Below are positions 7,609-17,200 of a stretch of 64,000 nt of DNA, in pieces. Origin of the DNA: Phycisphaerae bacterium. GTDB taxonomy: Bacteria > Planctomycetota > Phycisphaerae > Sedimentisphaerales > Anaerohalosphaeraceae. Numbering within the stretch: position 1 is the stretch's first letter; each line of letters starts with the position of its first letter. Under the pieces are notes generated by a model. That model did no database searches, was not told where the DNA came from, and worked only from the letters and a program-made list of their open reading frames with translations. A program made the position numbers and the translations under genes. The stretch lies in NCBI GenBank assembly GCA_018052735.1, contig JAGPMT010000003.1, forward strand, positions 1 to 64,000. The letters are read 5' to 3'.

Positions 7609-7677
7609 TCTTCGAAAAGCCAAGACGCCGGCTGTGTGCCCCAAGCAGCCGAATAAAGACGGAAGGCAGGCCGAAAA

Positions 7678-8496
7678 ATGAAACACAGGAAAAACAGAAT
7701 CGGTTTTACGCTGATTGAACTGCTGGTGGTGATTGCGATTATTGCGCTGCTGCTGTCGGTGCTGCTGCCGGGCCTGAAGAAAGCCAAGGATTACTCCAAG
7801 CGGGTTATCTGCGGTGCCCGGCTCAAGCAGATCGGCTCGGCGATGAAGCTGTATGCCAATGCGTTTGATGAGTATCTGCCCGATGACCACGATCTGGGCA
7901 ATCCGGCCAACCGCGAGCGGCATGCCTATGTGGTGTATCGGCAGAATCCCGGCTATGTTTATCTCAATGGAAAACTCAAGCCGCTGCGGTTTGCCTATCT
8001 GTATGAGCTGGACTATATTGATGTGCCCGAAATCTTCTACTGTCCCGGCAACCGGCTGCAGACCTATATGTATGAATCCTATACCAATCCTTCGCCGTGG
8101 GGCAGTCTGCCGCAGGCCTACAATGCCAATACCGGCAATGAGTGGGTTCGCATCGGGTATATTTACTATCCGGTCGAAGTCGATACCAAGCTGGACCCGG
8201 CATGGAATGCCCCCCGGGAGCTGGCGCTGAAGTATATCAAGCTGCATCCGAGCATGCCGTATACGGCGGATATTATTCACAACCGGCCGACCATCAGTCA
8301 TCAGAATAACAAGATTTATTCGCTCAACGGCCTCTATGCCGACGGTCATGTGTCGTTCTGCAACGACCAGTCGGTATTCCAAAACCTCAAAGATCCTTCC
8401 GGCAAGGATATCTGGAATACGCTGGATGCCGGCGGCTTCGACATCCGGTTCTACGATACCGCCTACTATACCGTATTCCGGGCGATGGGGCCGTAA
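7678..8496 (+). CDS. Pseudopilin-like protein (prepilin N-terminal motif, H-X9-DG type)
   Basis: The protein has 272 residues. It begins with a prepilin peptidase site, GFTLIELLVVIAII, after a short basic leader (MKHRKNRI), so it should be cut after Gly and N-methylated as in type II/IV pilin systems. The post-helix region (KAKDYSKRVICGARLKQIG) and the C-terminal YADGHVSF are typical of the expanded planctomycete H-X9-DG pseudopilin families, whose role is not established. No other pilus or secretion genes are nearby. The gene ends 39 bp before the oxidoreductase, so the two may share a message. Confidence 0.88.
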   Translation: MKHRKNRIGFTLIELLVVIAIIALLLSVLLPGLKKAKDYSKRVICGARLKQIGSAMKLYANAFDEYLPDDHDLGNPANRERHAYVVYRQNPGYVYLNGKLKPLRFAYLYELDYIDVPEIFYCPGNRLQTYMYESYTNPSPWGSLPQAYNANTGNEWVRIGYIYYPVEVDTKLDPAWNAPRELALKYIKLHPSMPYTADIIHNRPTISHQNNKIYSLNGLYADGHVSFCNDQSVFQNLKDPSGKDIWNTLDAGGFDIRFYDTAYYTVFRAMGP

Positions 8497-8535
8497 AAGA
8501 AGCGAGGCATTTGATTGCTGCATTGGCACAGAGCA

Positions 8536-9759
8536 ATGATTAAAGCAGCTGCCATTGGAACGGAAGGATATGCCTGCAAACAGCTGGAGCGGTTATTTGG
8601 GCTGCGGAACTGCTATGATATAGTCGGCGTCTGCAGCGAGCCGTTCCGCCGCCAGCGCGGCTATGCGCTGTGCTGCAAGCACGGCGTGCCGGTCTTTGAC
8701 GACAGCGATGCGCTGCTGAATTACTGCAAAGGCAAGGCCGAGGCGGTATTTATCTTCACCGGCATCGACAGCCATTATCAGTATGCTTCCAAATGCCTTC
8801 AGGCGGGTTTTGAAGTGTTTTTGGAGAAGCCGCCGGTGCCGACCATCCAGCAGCTTGACCGGCTGGTTGCGCTGGAGCGACAGACCGGCCGGCGGGTGGC
8901 GGTATTGTTTCAGTATCTTTACAGCATGATTGTCCAGATGCTGAAGCGGCGGATTGTGTCGGGGGAGTTCGGACGGGTGCTTCGGGTGCGGTCGCTGGCA
9001 GCTTGGCAGCGGCCGGATGCGTATTTTACCCGCACCTCGTGGTGCGGCGTCGTCAAGATGCCCGGCGGTGAATGGGTGCTGGACGGAACGCTGAATAATC
9101 CGATGGCCCATGTGCTGAGCAATTCGCTGTTTCTGGCCGGCATGGAGCCGGACCGCATGGCTGTGCCGCAGGCAATACAGGCGGAGCTTTACCGCGTGCA
9201 CGAGATTGAATCGGAAGATACCAGCAGTGTCCGCATTATCTGTGAAAACGGCTGTACGATTACCTACAATGCGACGCTGTGTTCGGAATCGGAGATCCGC
9301 AGCGAAACAGTGATTGAGTGCGAGCAGGCGGTTATTGAATATCAGGATTTCAACCGGGCCCGCATCACCTTCAAGGACGGGCGGCCGTCGGAAGTGATTG
9401 AAGATACCGATGACCAGCGCATCGGAATGCTGGAAGATGTGGCACAATCCTATCTGAACGGGCTGCCTTATAAAGTCCCGCTGGAAGCCTGCCGGCCGTT
9501 TACGCTCTGTGTCAACGGCGCCTTTGATTCCAGCGGGCAGACCGTCTTTATCGATGCGTCCTATGTGGTCAAAGCCAGCCGCAACGGACTGCCGACCACG
9601 TTGATTCGGGATATTGTGCCGATTATGCAGAGAGCGCATGCCGAATCCCAGTTGCTGTCGGAAATCCGGATACCATGGGCGCAGAAAAGCCGGACGGTCG
9701 GTCTGAAGGAATATGCCTATTTTCCCAGCGGGCAGGCGGCTTCCCATGCGGCCGGCTGA
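8536..9759 (+). CDS. Gfo/Idh/MocA-family oxidoreductase
   Basis: The protein has 407 residues. An N-terminal Rossmann-like nucleotide-binding domain (about 1-125) contains the family signature EKPPVPT (canonical EKP) and QYLYS. A C-terminal alpha/beta substrate domain (about 130-350) follows. The family interconverts sugar hydroxyl and keto groups with NAD(P). The glycine-rich loop is unusual (AAIGTEGYACKQLE instead of GxGxxG), so cofactor binding may be altered. There is no signal peptide, so it is cytoplasmic. ATG 8536 is preferred to the in-frame TTG at 8515. Between a pseudopilin and the pectin operon, a role in uronate or deoxysugar conversion is likely but unproven. Confidence 0.8.
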   Translation: MIKAAAIGTEGYACKQLERLFGLRNCYDIVGVCSEPFRRQRGYALCCKHGVPVFDDSDALLNYCKGKAEAVFIFTGIDSHYQYASKCLQAGFEVFLEKPPVPTIQQLDRLVALERQTGRRVAVLFQYLYSMIVQMLKRRIVSGEFGRVLRVRSLAAWQRPDAYFTRTSWCGVVKMPGGEWVLDGTLNNPMAHVLSNSLFLAGMEPDRMAVPQAIQAELYRVHEIESEDTSSVRIICENGCTITYNATLCSESEIRSETVIECEQAVIEYQDFNRARITFKDGRPSEVIEDTDDQRIGMLEDVAQSYLNGLPYKVPLEACRPFTLCVNGAFDSSGQTVFIDASYVVKASRNGLPTTLIRDIVPIMQRAHAESQLLSEIRIPWAQKSRTVGLKEYAYFPSGQAASHAAG

Positions 9760-9816
9760 CAGCAGATTGACTCCCAACATACGAAGACAGACGAAACGGA
9801 CAAGGATTGTATAGTG

Positions 9817-11616
9817 ATGAAACAGCAATGGATGCACAGGACAGGATGGCTTATTTTATCTGCACTGCTGGCGGTTAGTTGGCGGGGCTTGGGTGCAGAA
9901 CGGTATTGGGATATAGAATACGGCACAGCAGAGCCGGTGCGGCTGGTGCTGGATGCCGGTGTGCCGGATGGGCCCCTGCTTCGTCCGGCGGTGATTCTCA
10001 TCCACGGGGGCGGCTGGAGCAGCGGCGACAAAAAGGATATGGCGTTCTTAACCGAGCCGCTGTCGGAGGCGGGCTTGGTGTGGTTTTCGATCAATTACCG
10101 GCTGGCACCGGATTATCGGTGGCCTGCCTGTCTGGAGGATGTTAAAACAGCGATTCGGTGGGTTAAGAGCCACGCGAAGGAATACAAAGCGGATGCTTCC
10201 CGCATCGGGCTGATTGGATACTCGGCAGGCGGGCATCTGGCCTGTATGGCCGCTGTTACGGCAGACGAACAGACACGGGTACAGGCCGTTGTGGGTATTG
10301 CGCCGCCGACCGACCACGAAGCAGACAGCCGGCGGCGGGGGGGCCTGAGTCCATCGCTGCAAAAGCTGCTGGACCGGCAGCAGGAGATAACGGATGAAAC
10401 GCGGCTGCTGTTGCAGCGGATTTCACCTGTTCAGTATGTCAATGCCGGCCTGCCGCCGTTTCTGCTGATTCACGGCACCGAGGATACCAGCGTGCCGTAT
10501 TCCCAGTCGATAGAGTTCAAGGCCAAACTGGACCACTACAATGCCCCCTGCCGGCTGATTGCGCTTCAGGGGGCCGGCCATCGCTTGTCCGATTGGCCGA
10601 CACAGGATTATCTGGCAGAGATGATCAATTGGCTCAAGCAGGCGCTGGATAGTGAGCGTCGCGTGCCCCTGCAGGCGCCTGCACCAAGAACGATCCTTGC
10701 TAAAACCGTTGCCCAAGACGGAAGCGGGGATTTTACCTCCGTGCAGGCCGCTGTGGATGCCGTGCCTGACGGCAACGAAGACAGCATTGTGATTGCCGTC
10801 AAGCCCGGCGTTTATAAGGAGCGGATTGTTGTGCCCCGCCATAAGCGGTTTATCTGTTTTAAGGGTACTGAGGCGTCAGATACCATTTTGACATTTGATT
10901 TGTATGCAGGCATTCAAGATGCACAAGGCAAAGAAATCGGCACTTTCCGCACACCCTCGGTAACGATTGAGGCGGATGATTTTACGGCAGAAAATATTAC
11001 CTTTGAAAACTCGGCAGGGCCGGTAGGGCAGGCCGTGGCTATTGCTGTGTTTGGCGACCGTGCTGTTTTCCGCAATTGCCGATTTTTGGGCTGGCAGGAT
11101 ACCATTTTGGATCATTTAGGACGGCATTATTATGAGAATTGCTATATTGCCGGGCACTGCGATTTTATCTTCGGCGGGGGAACAGCATTTTTTGAAAAAT
11201 GCAGGATTGAATGTCTCAAAAACGGGTATATAACAGCAGCATCGACACCCGAGAAGCAGCCGTTTGGATATGTCTTCAGCAATTGTACCATTACCGGTCA
11301 GCCGGGCGTCAAGACCTATCTGGGAAGGCCGTGGCGGGATTATGCCAATGTGATATTTCTCAATACCGAGATGTCCGACACGGTTCGGCCGGAGGGCTGG
11401 CACGATTGGGATAAGCCCTATCGCCAGACGACGGCCCGCTATGGCGAGTATAACAGTCGCGGTGCCGGAGCAGCACCTGAAGCACGCGTGCCTTGGGCAC
11501 GCCGGCTGACAGCGGAACAGGCGGCGGATATTACTGTGCAGGCGGTTCTTGGCGGGACTGACGGCTGGAATCCTCTGGCAAAGCCGGCTCAAGCCCCTGC
11601 ACCGCCGGCACAATGA
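9817..11616 (+). CDS. Bifunctional secreted alpha/beta-hydrolase esterase fused to pectin methylesterase (CE8)
   Basis: The protein has 599 residues with a signal peptide (cleavage near LGAER). Residues about 25-280 are an alpha/beta hydrolase: oxyanion motif HGGGW, nucleophile elbow GYSAGG, acid in HGTEDTSVPY and catalytic His in GAGHRL, as in acetyl/feruloyl esterases of polysaccharide clusters. Residues about 290-590 are a CE8 pectin methylesterase with all diagnostic blocks: GQAVAI, GWQDTIL, CDFIFGGG (two catalytic Asp) and LGRPWRDYA. It would remove ester groups and methyl esters from homogalacturonan to prepare it for lyases. The start is ATG 9817; GTG 9814 is an equal alternative, since AAGG at 9802 suits either. 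It is the first gene of the pectin operon. Confidence 0.9.
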   Translation: MKQQWMHRTGWLILSALLAVSWRGLGAERYWDIEYGTAEPVRLVLDAGVPDGPLLRPAVILIHGGGWSSGDKKDMAFLTEPLSEAGLVWFSINYRLAPDYRWPACLEDVKTAIRWVKSHAKEYKADASRIGLIGYSAGGHLACMAAVTADEQTRVQAVVGIAPPTDHEADSRRRGGLSPSLQKLLDRQQEITDETRLLLQRISPVQYVNAGLPPFLLIHGTEDTSVPYSQSIEFKAKLDHYNAPCRLIALQGAGHRLSDWPTQDYLAEMINWLKQALDSERRVPLQAPAPRTILAKTVAQDGSGDFTSVQAAVDAVPDGNEDSIVIAVKPGVYKERIVVPRHKRFICFKGTEASDTILTFDLYAGIQDAQGKEIGTFRTPSVTIEADDFTAENITFENSAGPVGQAVAIAVFGDRAVFRNCRFLGWQDTILDHLGRHYYENCYIAGHCDFIFGGGTAFFEKCRIECLKNGYITAASTPEKQPFGYVFSNCTITGQPGVKTYLGRPWRDYANVIFLNTEMSDTVRPEGWHDWDKPYRQTTARYGEYNSRGAGAAPEARVPWARRLTAEQAADITVQAVLGGTDGWNPLAKPAQAPAPPAQ

Positions 11617-11718
11617 CGGCCAATAAGGCACTCAACGGCGGCGTCTCTCAAAATTATTCAGTTTACTCTCTGACGACAGATACTAAAATATCTCCAATAA
11701 CTAAAAAGAGGTGAAGAT

Positions 11719-14220
11719 ATGAAAAAACGCCAATTCGGATTATTTCTTCTTGGCTTGATGCTGGCATGGCCCTGCCTTGCCGAACCGATGACAGCGGAAC
11801 AGGGCTGGCAGATGGTGCCGGAAATCCTGCAGCGGATTGTGCCGCCGACCTTTCCGGATAAAGATTTTCCCATTACCCAGTTCGGAGCCGTCGGCAACGG
11901 CGACAGAGACTGCACGGAGGCCTTTCGAAAGGCCATCGACGCCTGCAGTTCGGCCGGCGGGGGGCGTGTGGTTGTGCCCAAAGGCATCTATCTGACCGGT
12001 GCGATTCATTTAAAAAGCAATGTAAATCTGTATCTGGAAAAAGAAGCCGTCATCAGCTTCTTTACCAATCCAGACGATTATCTGCCGGCGGTATTTGCGC
12101 GATTTGAAGGAACCGAATGCTGGAATTATTCGCCGCTGGTGTATGCCTTCGAGCAGGACAATATTGCCGTTACCGGCAGCGGCACGCTGGACGGCAACGC
12201 CGGTATCACCAATTGGTGGCGGTGGAAATGGACGCAGAAGGCCGATGTGGAGAAGCTGACCCAGCAGGCCGAACAGCAGATGCCGGTTGAACAGCGCGTT
12301 TTCGGCAGCGGTCATAAGCTGCGGCCCAATATGATTGTGCCCTACCGCTGCAAAAATGTTCTGATTGAAGGGGTAACGATAAAGAACAGCCCGATGTGGC
12401 ATATTCATCCGGTGCTCTGTCAAAATGTTACCGTCCGCAATGTCACGGTTATAGGCCATGGGCCCAACAACGACGGGTGCAATCCGGAATCGTGCCGGGA
12501 TGTGCTGATTGAAAACTGCTTTTTTGATACCGGCGACGACTGCATCGCCATCAAATCGGGCCGCAACGCCGACGGGCGGCGCGTGAACGTTCCTTCGGAG
12601 AATATCATTGTCCGCAAATGCACCATGAAGGACGGCCACGGCGGAGTGGTTATCGGCAGCGAGGTATCCGGCAGCGCCCGCAACATTTTTGCCGAAGACT
12701 GTGTGATGGACAGCCCCAATCTGGATCGCGGCCTGCGGCTGAAGACCAATTCGGTGCGGGGCGGTGTGATTGAAAATATCTTTATGCGCAATGTAACGAT
12801 GCCGCAGGTTAAGGAAGCGGCGCTGCTGATAGACTTTTATTATCAGGAAGGCGACAGCGGCCGGTTTGATCCGGTGGTGCGCAACATCTTTATGACCAAT
12901 GTCCGCTGTGCCAAAAGCCGATATCCATGGCTGATGCGGGGTTATCCGAGAGCGCCGATTCGCAATGTCGTGCTTGAAAACTGTGTTTTTGAAACAATGG
13001 AGCAGCCCGGCATTGCCGAGGCGGTAGAAGGTTTCATTGTCCGAAACGATGCCCCGTCAGCCGGCCGGACATCCGGGCAGTGGTCCGAGAAGATGATCGC
13101 ATCGGTCATTCGGCAGAATCCGCAGGCATGGATGATTGATTTCAGCCCTTCGCCCCGATGGAAATATGCGATTGGAGTGGTTCTCAAGGGCATCTGGGAG
13201 GCGGGGATACGCAGCGGCCGGGAGGACTATTTGCAGTATGTGCAGGGCTACTATGATACGCTGATAACAGAAGACGGCCGCATTCAGACCTACGAGCTGG
13301 AGACCTACAATATCGATAATATCAATCCCGGCAAGACGCTGATCGATTTGTATCAGCGCTGGCCGCAGGACAAGTATAAGCGGGCCATCGAAACGCTGCG
13401 GGACCAGATGCGGACGCATCCCCGTGTGGCGGAAGGGGGATTCTGGCACAAGAAGATATATCCGCACCAGATGTGGCTGGACGGCATCTATATGGGCAGC
13501 CCTTTTTTGGCGCAGTATGCCGATGTATTTGAGGAGCCGGCGCTGTTTGATGATGTAGCGCGGCAGATTATTTTGATGAACCGGGTTTCCCGCGACCAGC
13601 GAACCGGCCTGCTGTATCACGGCTGGGATGAATCGCGCAGCCAAAAATGGGCAGATCCCCAGACCGGACGCTCGCCGAACTTCTGGGGCCGGGCTATGGG
13701 CTGGTATGCGATGGCGCTGGTGGATACGCTGGATTTTTTCCCCAAAGACCACCCCCAGCGCGGTGAGATTATCACGATTCTCAATCAGCTGGTCGAGGCG
13801 GTCTGCCGTGTGCAGGATGAGCAGACAGGATTGTGGTATCAGGTGCTGGATCAATCCGGCCGGCAGGGGAATTATTTGGAATCCTCTTGTTCTTCGATGT
13901 TTGTTTATGCGATGTTCAAGGCGGTCCGTCACGGGTACATCCCGCAGCGGTATTTCCAAAATGCCCAACGGGGATATCAGGGCATATTAAAGCAGTTTGT
14001 GGAGACAACAGCCGATGGTCTGGTTCATCTGCACAAGGGATGCGCAGTGGCCGGCTTGGGCGGCAATCCATACCGAGACGGCTCCTTTGAATACTATATC
14101 AGCGAGGCAGTCCGCACCGATGATCCCAAGGCGGTCGGGCCGTTTATTTTAGCCAGTCTGGAGTACGAAGCGGCAGGGTCGGCGATTGAGACCACGGCAG
14201 TGCAGCGCTATGCAAACTAA
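11719..14220 (+). CDS. Bifunctional GH28 polygalacturonase / GH105 unsaturated uronyl hydrolase
   Basis: The protein has 833 residues with a signal peptide (cleavage near CLAEP). Residues about 50-455 are GH28 with the catalytic blocks PNNDG, DTGDDCIAIKSG, GHGGVVIGSE and RGLRLKTN all present. Residues about 470-825 are GH105 (YteR/RhiN type): HQMWLDGIYMGSPF carries the proposed catalytic Asp, followed by GRSPNFWGRAMGWY. GH28 cuts galacturonan or rhamnogalacturonan backbones; GH105 releases the unsaturated uronic acid that lyases leave at the non-reducing end. One protein would therefore shorten products from both ends. AGAGGTGA precedes ATG 11719. The next gene overlaps its 3' end by 11 bases. 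Confidence 0.93.
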   Translation: MKKRQFGLFLLGLMLAWPCLAEPMTAEQGWQMVPEILQRIVPPTFPDKDFPITQFGAVGNGDRDCTEAFRKAIDACSSAGGGRVVVPKGIYLTGAIHLKSNVNLYLEKEAVISFFTNPDDYLPAVFARFEGTECWNYSPLVYAFEQDNIAVTGSGTLDGNAGITNWWRWKWTQKADVEKLTQQAEQQMPVEQRVFGSGHKLRPNMIVPYRCKNVLIEGVTIKNSPMWHIHPVLCQNVTVRNVTVIGHGPNNDGCNPESCRDVLIENCFFDTGDDCIAIKSGRNADGRRVNVPSENIIVRKCTMKDGHGGVVIGSEVSGSARNIFAEDCVMDSPNLDRGLRLKTNSVRGGVIENIFMRNVTMPQVKEAALLIDFYYQEGDSGRFDPVVRNIFMTNVRCAKSRYPWLMRGYPRAPIRNVVLENCVFETMEQPGIAEAVEGFIVRNDAPSAGRTSGQWSEKMIASVIRQNPQAWMIDFSPSPRWKYAIGVVLKGIWEAGIRSGREDYLQYVQGYYDTLITEDGRIQTYELETYNIDNINPGKTLIDLYQRWPQDKYKRAIETLRDQMRTHPRVAEGGFWHKKIYPHQMWLDGIYMGSPFLAQYADVFEEPALFDDVARQIILMNRVSRDQRTGLLYHGWDESRSQKWADPQTGRSPNFWGRAMGWYAMALVDTLDFFPKDHPQRGEIITILNQLVEAVCRVQDEQTGLWYQVLDQSGRQGNYLESSCSSMFVYAMFKAVRHGYIPQRYFQNAQRGYQGILKQFVETTADGLVHLHKGCAVAGLGGNPYRDGSFEYYISEAVRTDDPKAVGPFILASLEYEAAGSAIETTAVQRYAN

Positions 14221-17200
14221 AACAATCAGGCCGCCCTTTCTTTTGCCGGCGGGGCTGCTCGTCTGCGGGCTGCTCTGTGCGGCCTCTCCGTTCAATCCGC
14301 CGGAGCGTATTCGTGCGGAACGTCCGGCAGCAGAGACGCGGATGGCTCGGCCGCTGCGGTATCGGCCGGACAATCTCGATTTTGTGATTGAAAACGGCAG
14401 CGAGTTTTTCAACCGGCCGCTATACGGCGGGCCTACTGCATTCCGTGCCGATGCGGGGGATAAGCCGGAGTTTTCGCTGTATCTGCCGGGGCAGGGGGGC
14501 AATCTGCGGCTGGGCATTCAGTCTTCCGGCCGGGGCAAATGGCTTCACGAGGCAGACCGTATTGTCAGCCGGTATCGGCCGCAGGCGATGCTCTATGAGA
14601 TTCATGATGCCCTTCTGGGCGACGGCGTCATCCAATTGTCAGCGATGGCTTTGTATGAGGGAGATGGTCTGATTGTAAAGGCTGAGCTTCAGAATGCCGG
14701 CAATAAGCCCTTGGAATTGGTGTTCGCTTTCGGCGGAGCCGGCGGCAAACGCGGCCAGCGCGGGGGAGATATCGGCTGTGAAAGCGAACCGATCAGTCAG
14801 TTTTTCCAGCTTCGGCCGGAAAATTGCCGGGGAAATCAGTTTACGGTAAATGGCAATCAATTTCTTCTCCAAAGCAGCATCGCTTCCATAGCAGGCATTT
14901 TCCCCAAAGGCGCCAAGCTGGCGATCGCCGATGCCCAACACTGGAATGCCTTTTTGCAGCTGCTGGCTTCTGCGGGGACTTTCTGTCAGCTGCCGGTTGT
15001 GGTGGGATCGGTCAAGCTGTCTGACAGTCAGCCGGTTTTTGCTGTGCTGGTTCGTCAAACGTCCGGTTCGTTCCAGCTGGATGCCGACCGGCTGGAAGCA
15101 TTATACCGGCAAACCGAGCAGCGGCGGGAACAGATTGCCTCACAGGTTAAGATAGAGACGCCGGATCCGTATATCAATGCGGCCGCAGCAGCGCTGTGCG
15201 CGGCGGCGGATGCTCTTTGGGATGAGCCGCAAGGTTCGGTGATGCATGGTGCGGCTGCATGGCGGGCGCCCTATGCGGGCTGGCGCGGGCCGTATGCCAA
15301 TGATGCCTTCGGCTGGCACGACCGTTCCAAAAGGCATTTGACATACTGGGCCGGTCGGCAGAATACCAAACCCCCTGCCGATACGCCGATGGGGGCGGAT
15401 GCCCAATTTAATCTGGCACGCAGTCATACGGCTAAACAGACCAGCGGCGATATCGGCGGCAAACATTACGATATGAATCTGGTGTATATTGATACTCTGA
15501 TACGGCATTTATTATGGACGGGGGATATTGCTTTTGCTGAACAGCTCTGGCCGGTCATTGAACGTCATTTAGCATGGGAGCAGCGTCTCTTCCGGCGGAC
15601 CTTTGGGCCGGATAATCTGCCGTTGTATGAGGCCTATGCGGCAATCTGGGCCAGCGATGATTTGCAGTATCATGGGGGCGGGGTTACTTATGCATCGGCG
15701 TATAATTATTACCATAATCGCATGATCGCCCGCTTGGCCAAGCGGCTGGGCAAAGATCCAAGCCCTTATGAGAAAGAAGCCGAGCTGATTCTGAAAGCCA
15801 TGCGCAGCTGTCTGTGGCTGCAGGAGTGCGGCTGGTACGGCGAATGGAAGGATCTGCTGGGATTGCAGCTTGTCCACCCCAATGCCGGCTTGTGGACATT
15901 TTATCATACGATTGATTCAGAGGCTGCCAGTCCGATAGAGGCTTGGCAGATGAGCCGATTTACGGATACGCAGATAGCCCATATTCCGGTTTATGGGGAT
16001 GCGATACCCAAAGGGCATTATTTTGTGCTGCCGACGACCAGCTGGATGCCTTATGCGTGGTCAACCAATAATACCGCAATGGCTGAAACGGCTCATGCGG
16101 CACTGGCTTATTGGCAGACGGGGCGAGCGGATAAGGCCTTTTCGCTGTTTAAGGGCTGCATTCTGGACAGTATGTATATGGGAACCTGTCCGGGCAATGC
16201 GCAGATGACAAGCTGGTACGATGCCGTCCGGGGCGAGGCCCAGCGGGATTTTGGGGATTCTGTCGGGATATGTGCCCGTGCGGTTGTGGAAGGGCTTTTT
16301 GGCATTCGGCCGGATGCGCTGGCGGGGGAACTGAAAATCCAGCCGGGCTTTCCGAGCGATTGGGACAATGCGGCCATACAGCATCCGGATTTGGAATTCA
16401 GCTTCCGCCGTGCAGGAATGAAGGAAACATATCTTGTCCGCCCGAAGTTTTCAGGACCGATGCCGCTGCGGCTGACAGTCAAAGCGCGCTATGCGGACAT
16501 TGAGACAGCGGCGGTCAATGGGACCGAGGCCCGATGGAATTGTCTTCAGGAAGCTGTTGATTGTCCGCAGATTGAAATCTGCTGGCCGGCGGCAGAACGG
16601 TATGAAGTTGAAATCGTGTGGAAAGGCCAAAAGCCGGCACGTCCTCAAGCGGCTGCCATTCAGGCCCAACAGACGCGAATGCAGGCGATTTTCGACGGGG
16701 CTATGGTCAAGGAAGTGCTTGATCCGCAGCAGGTCTTGAGCGGGGTAGAGGTCAAAGATGACTTCTTTCGGGCTTCGCCAGCGGGACTGACAGGGCATCG
16801 GACGGTTTTTGCCCGGCTGGAACAGGGACCGATGGTCTGGCTGGAACCGGTGATGTTTGAGCTGCGTCCCCCTTTGGAAATAATTGCTTCATCTGTCCAG
16901 CCGCCGGAGGGAGTGTGTTTCCGGATTCAGAATAATACTCCGAAAATGATTGATGTGCCGGCGGTTATTCGTGCCGGCAGGCAAAGCCAGAAGCGTCCGC
17001 TGCAGATAGCATCACAGGGAATATCGGAAGAAATTGTATTGAAGGCATCGGACTGGCAGCTGCTGGCTGGTTCAAATCGGATTACGGTTGAACTGGCTGA
17101 CGGAAGGACGGTCGAAGGGATTGTTGTAAACTGGAAAATCAGTTTGCAGAATCAGCCGCTGCAGTGGGAAGTGATAAATCTAAAGCCTTATTACAATGAC

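Noticed and set aside
8593-9837. 414-residue minus-strand frame
   Set aside because: It is the exact shadow of the Gfo/Idh/MocA gene, with no family motifs and low-complexity His/Arg/Gln composition.
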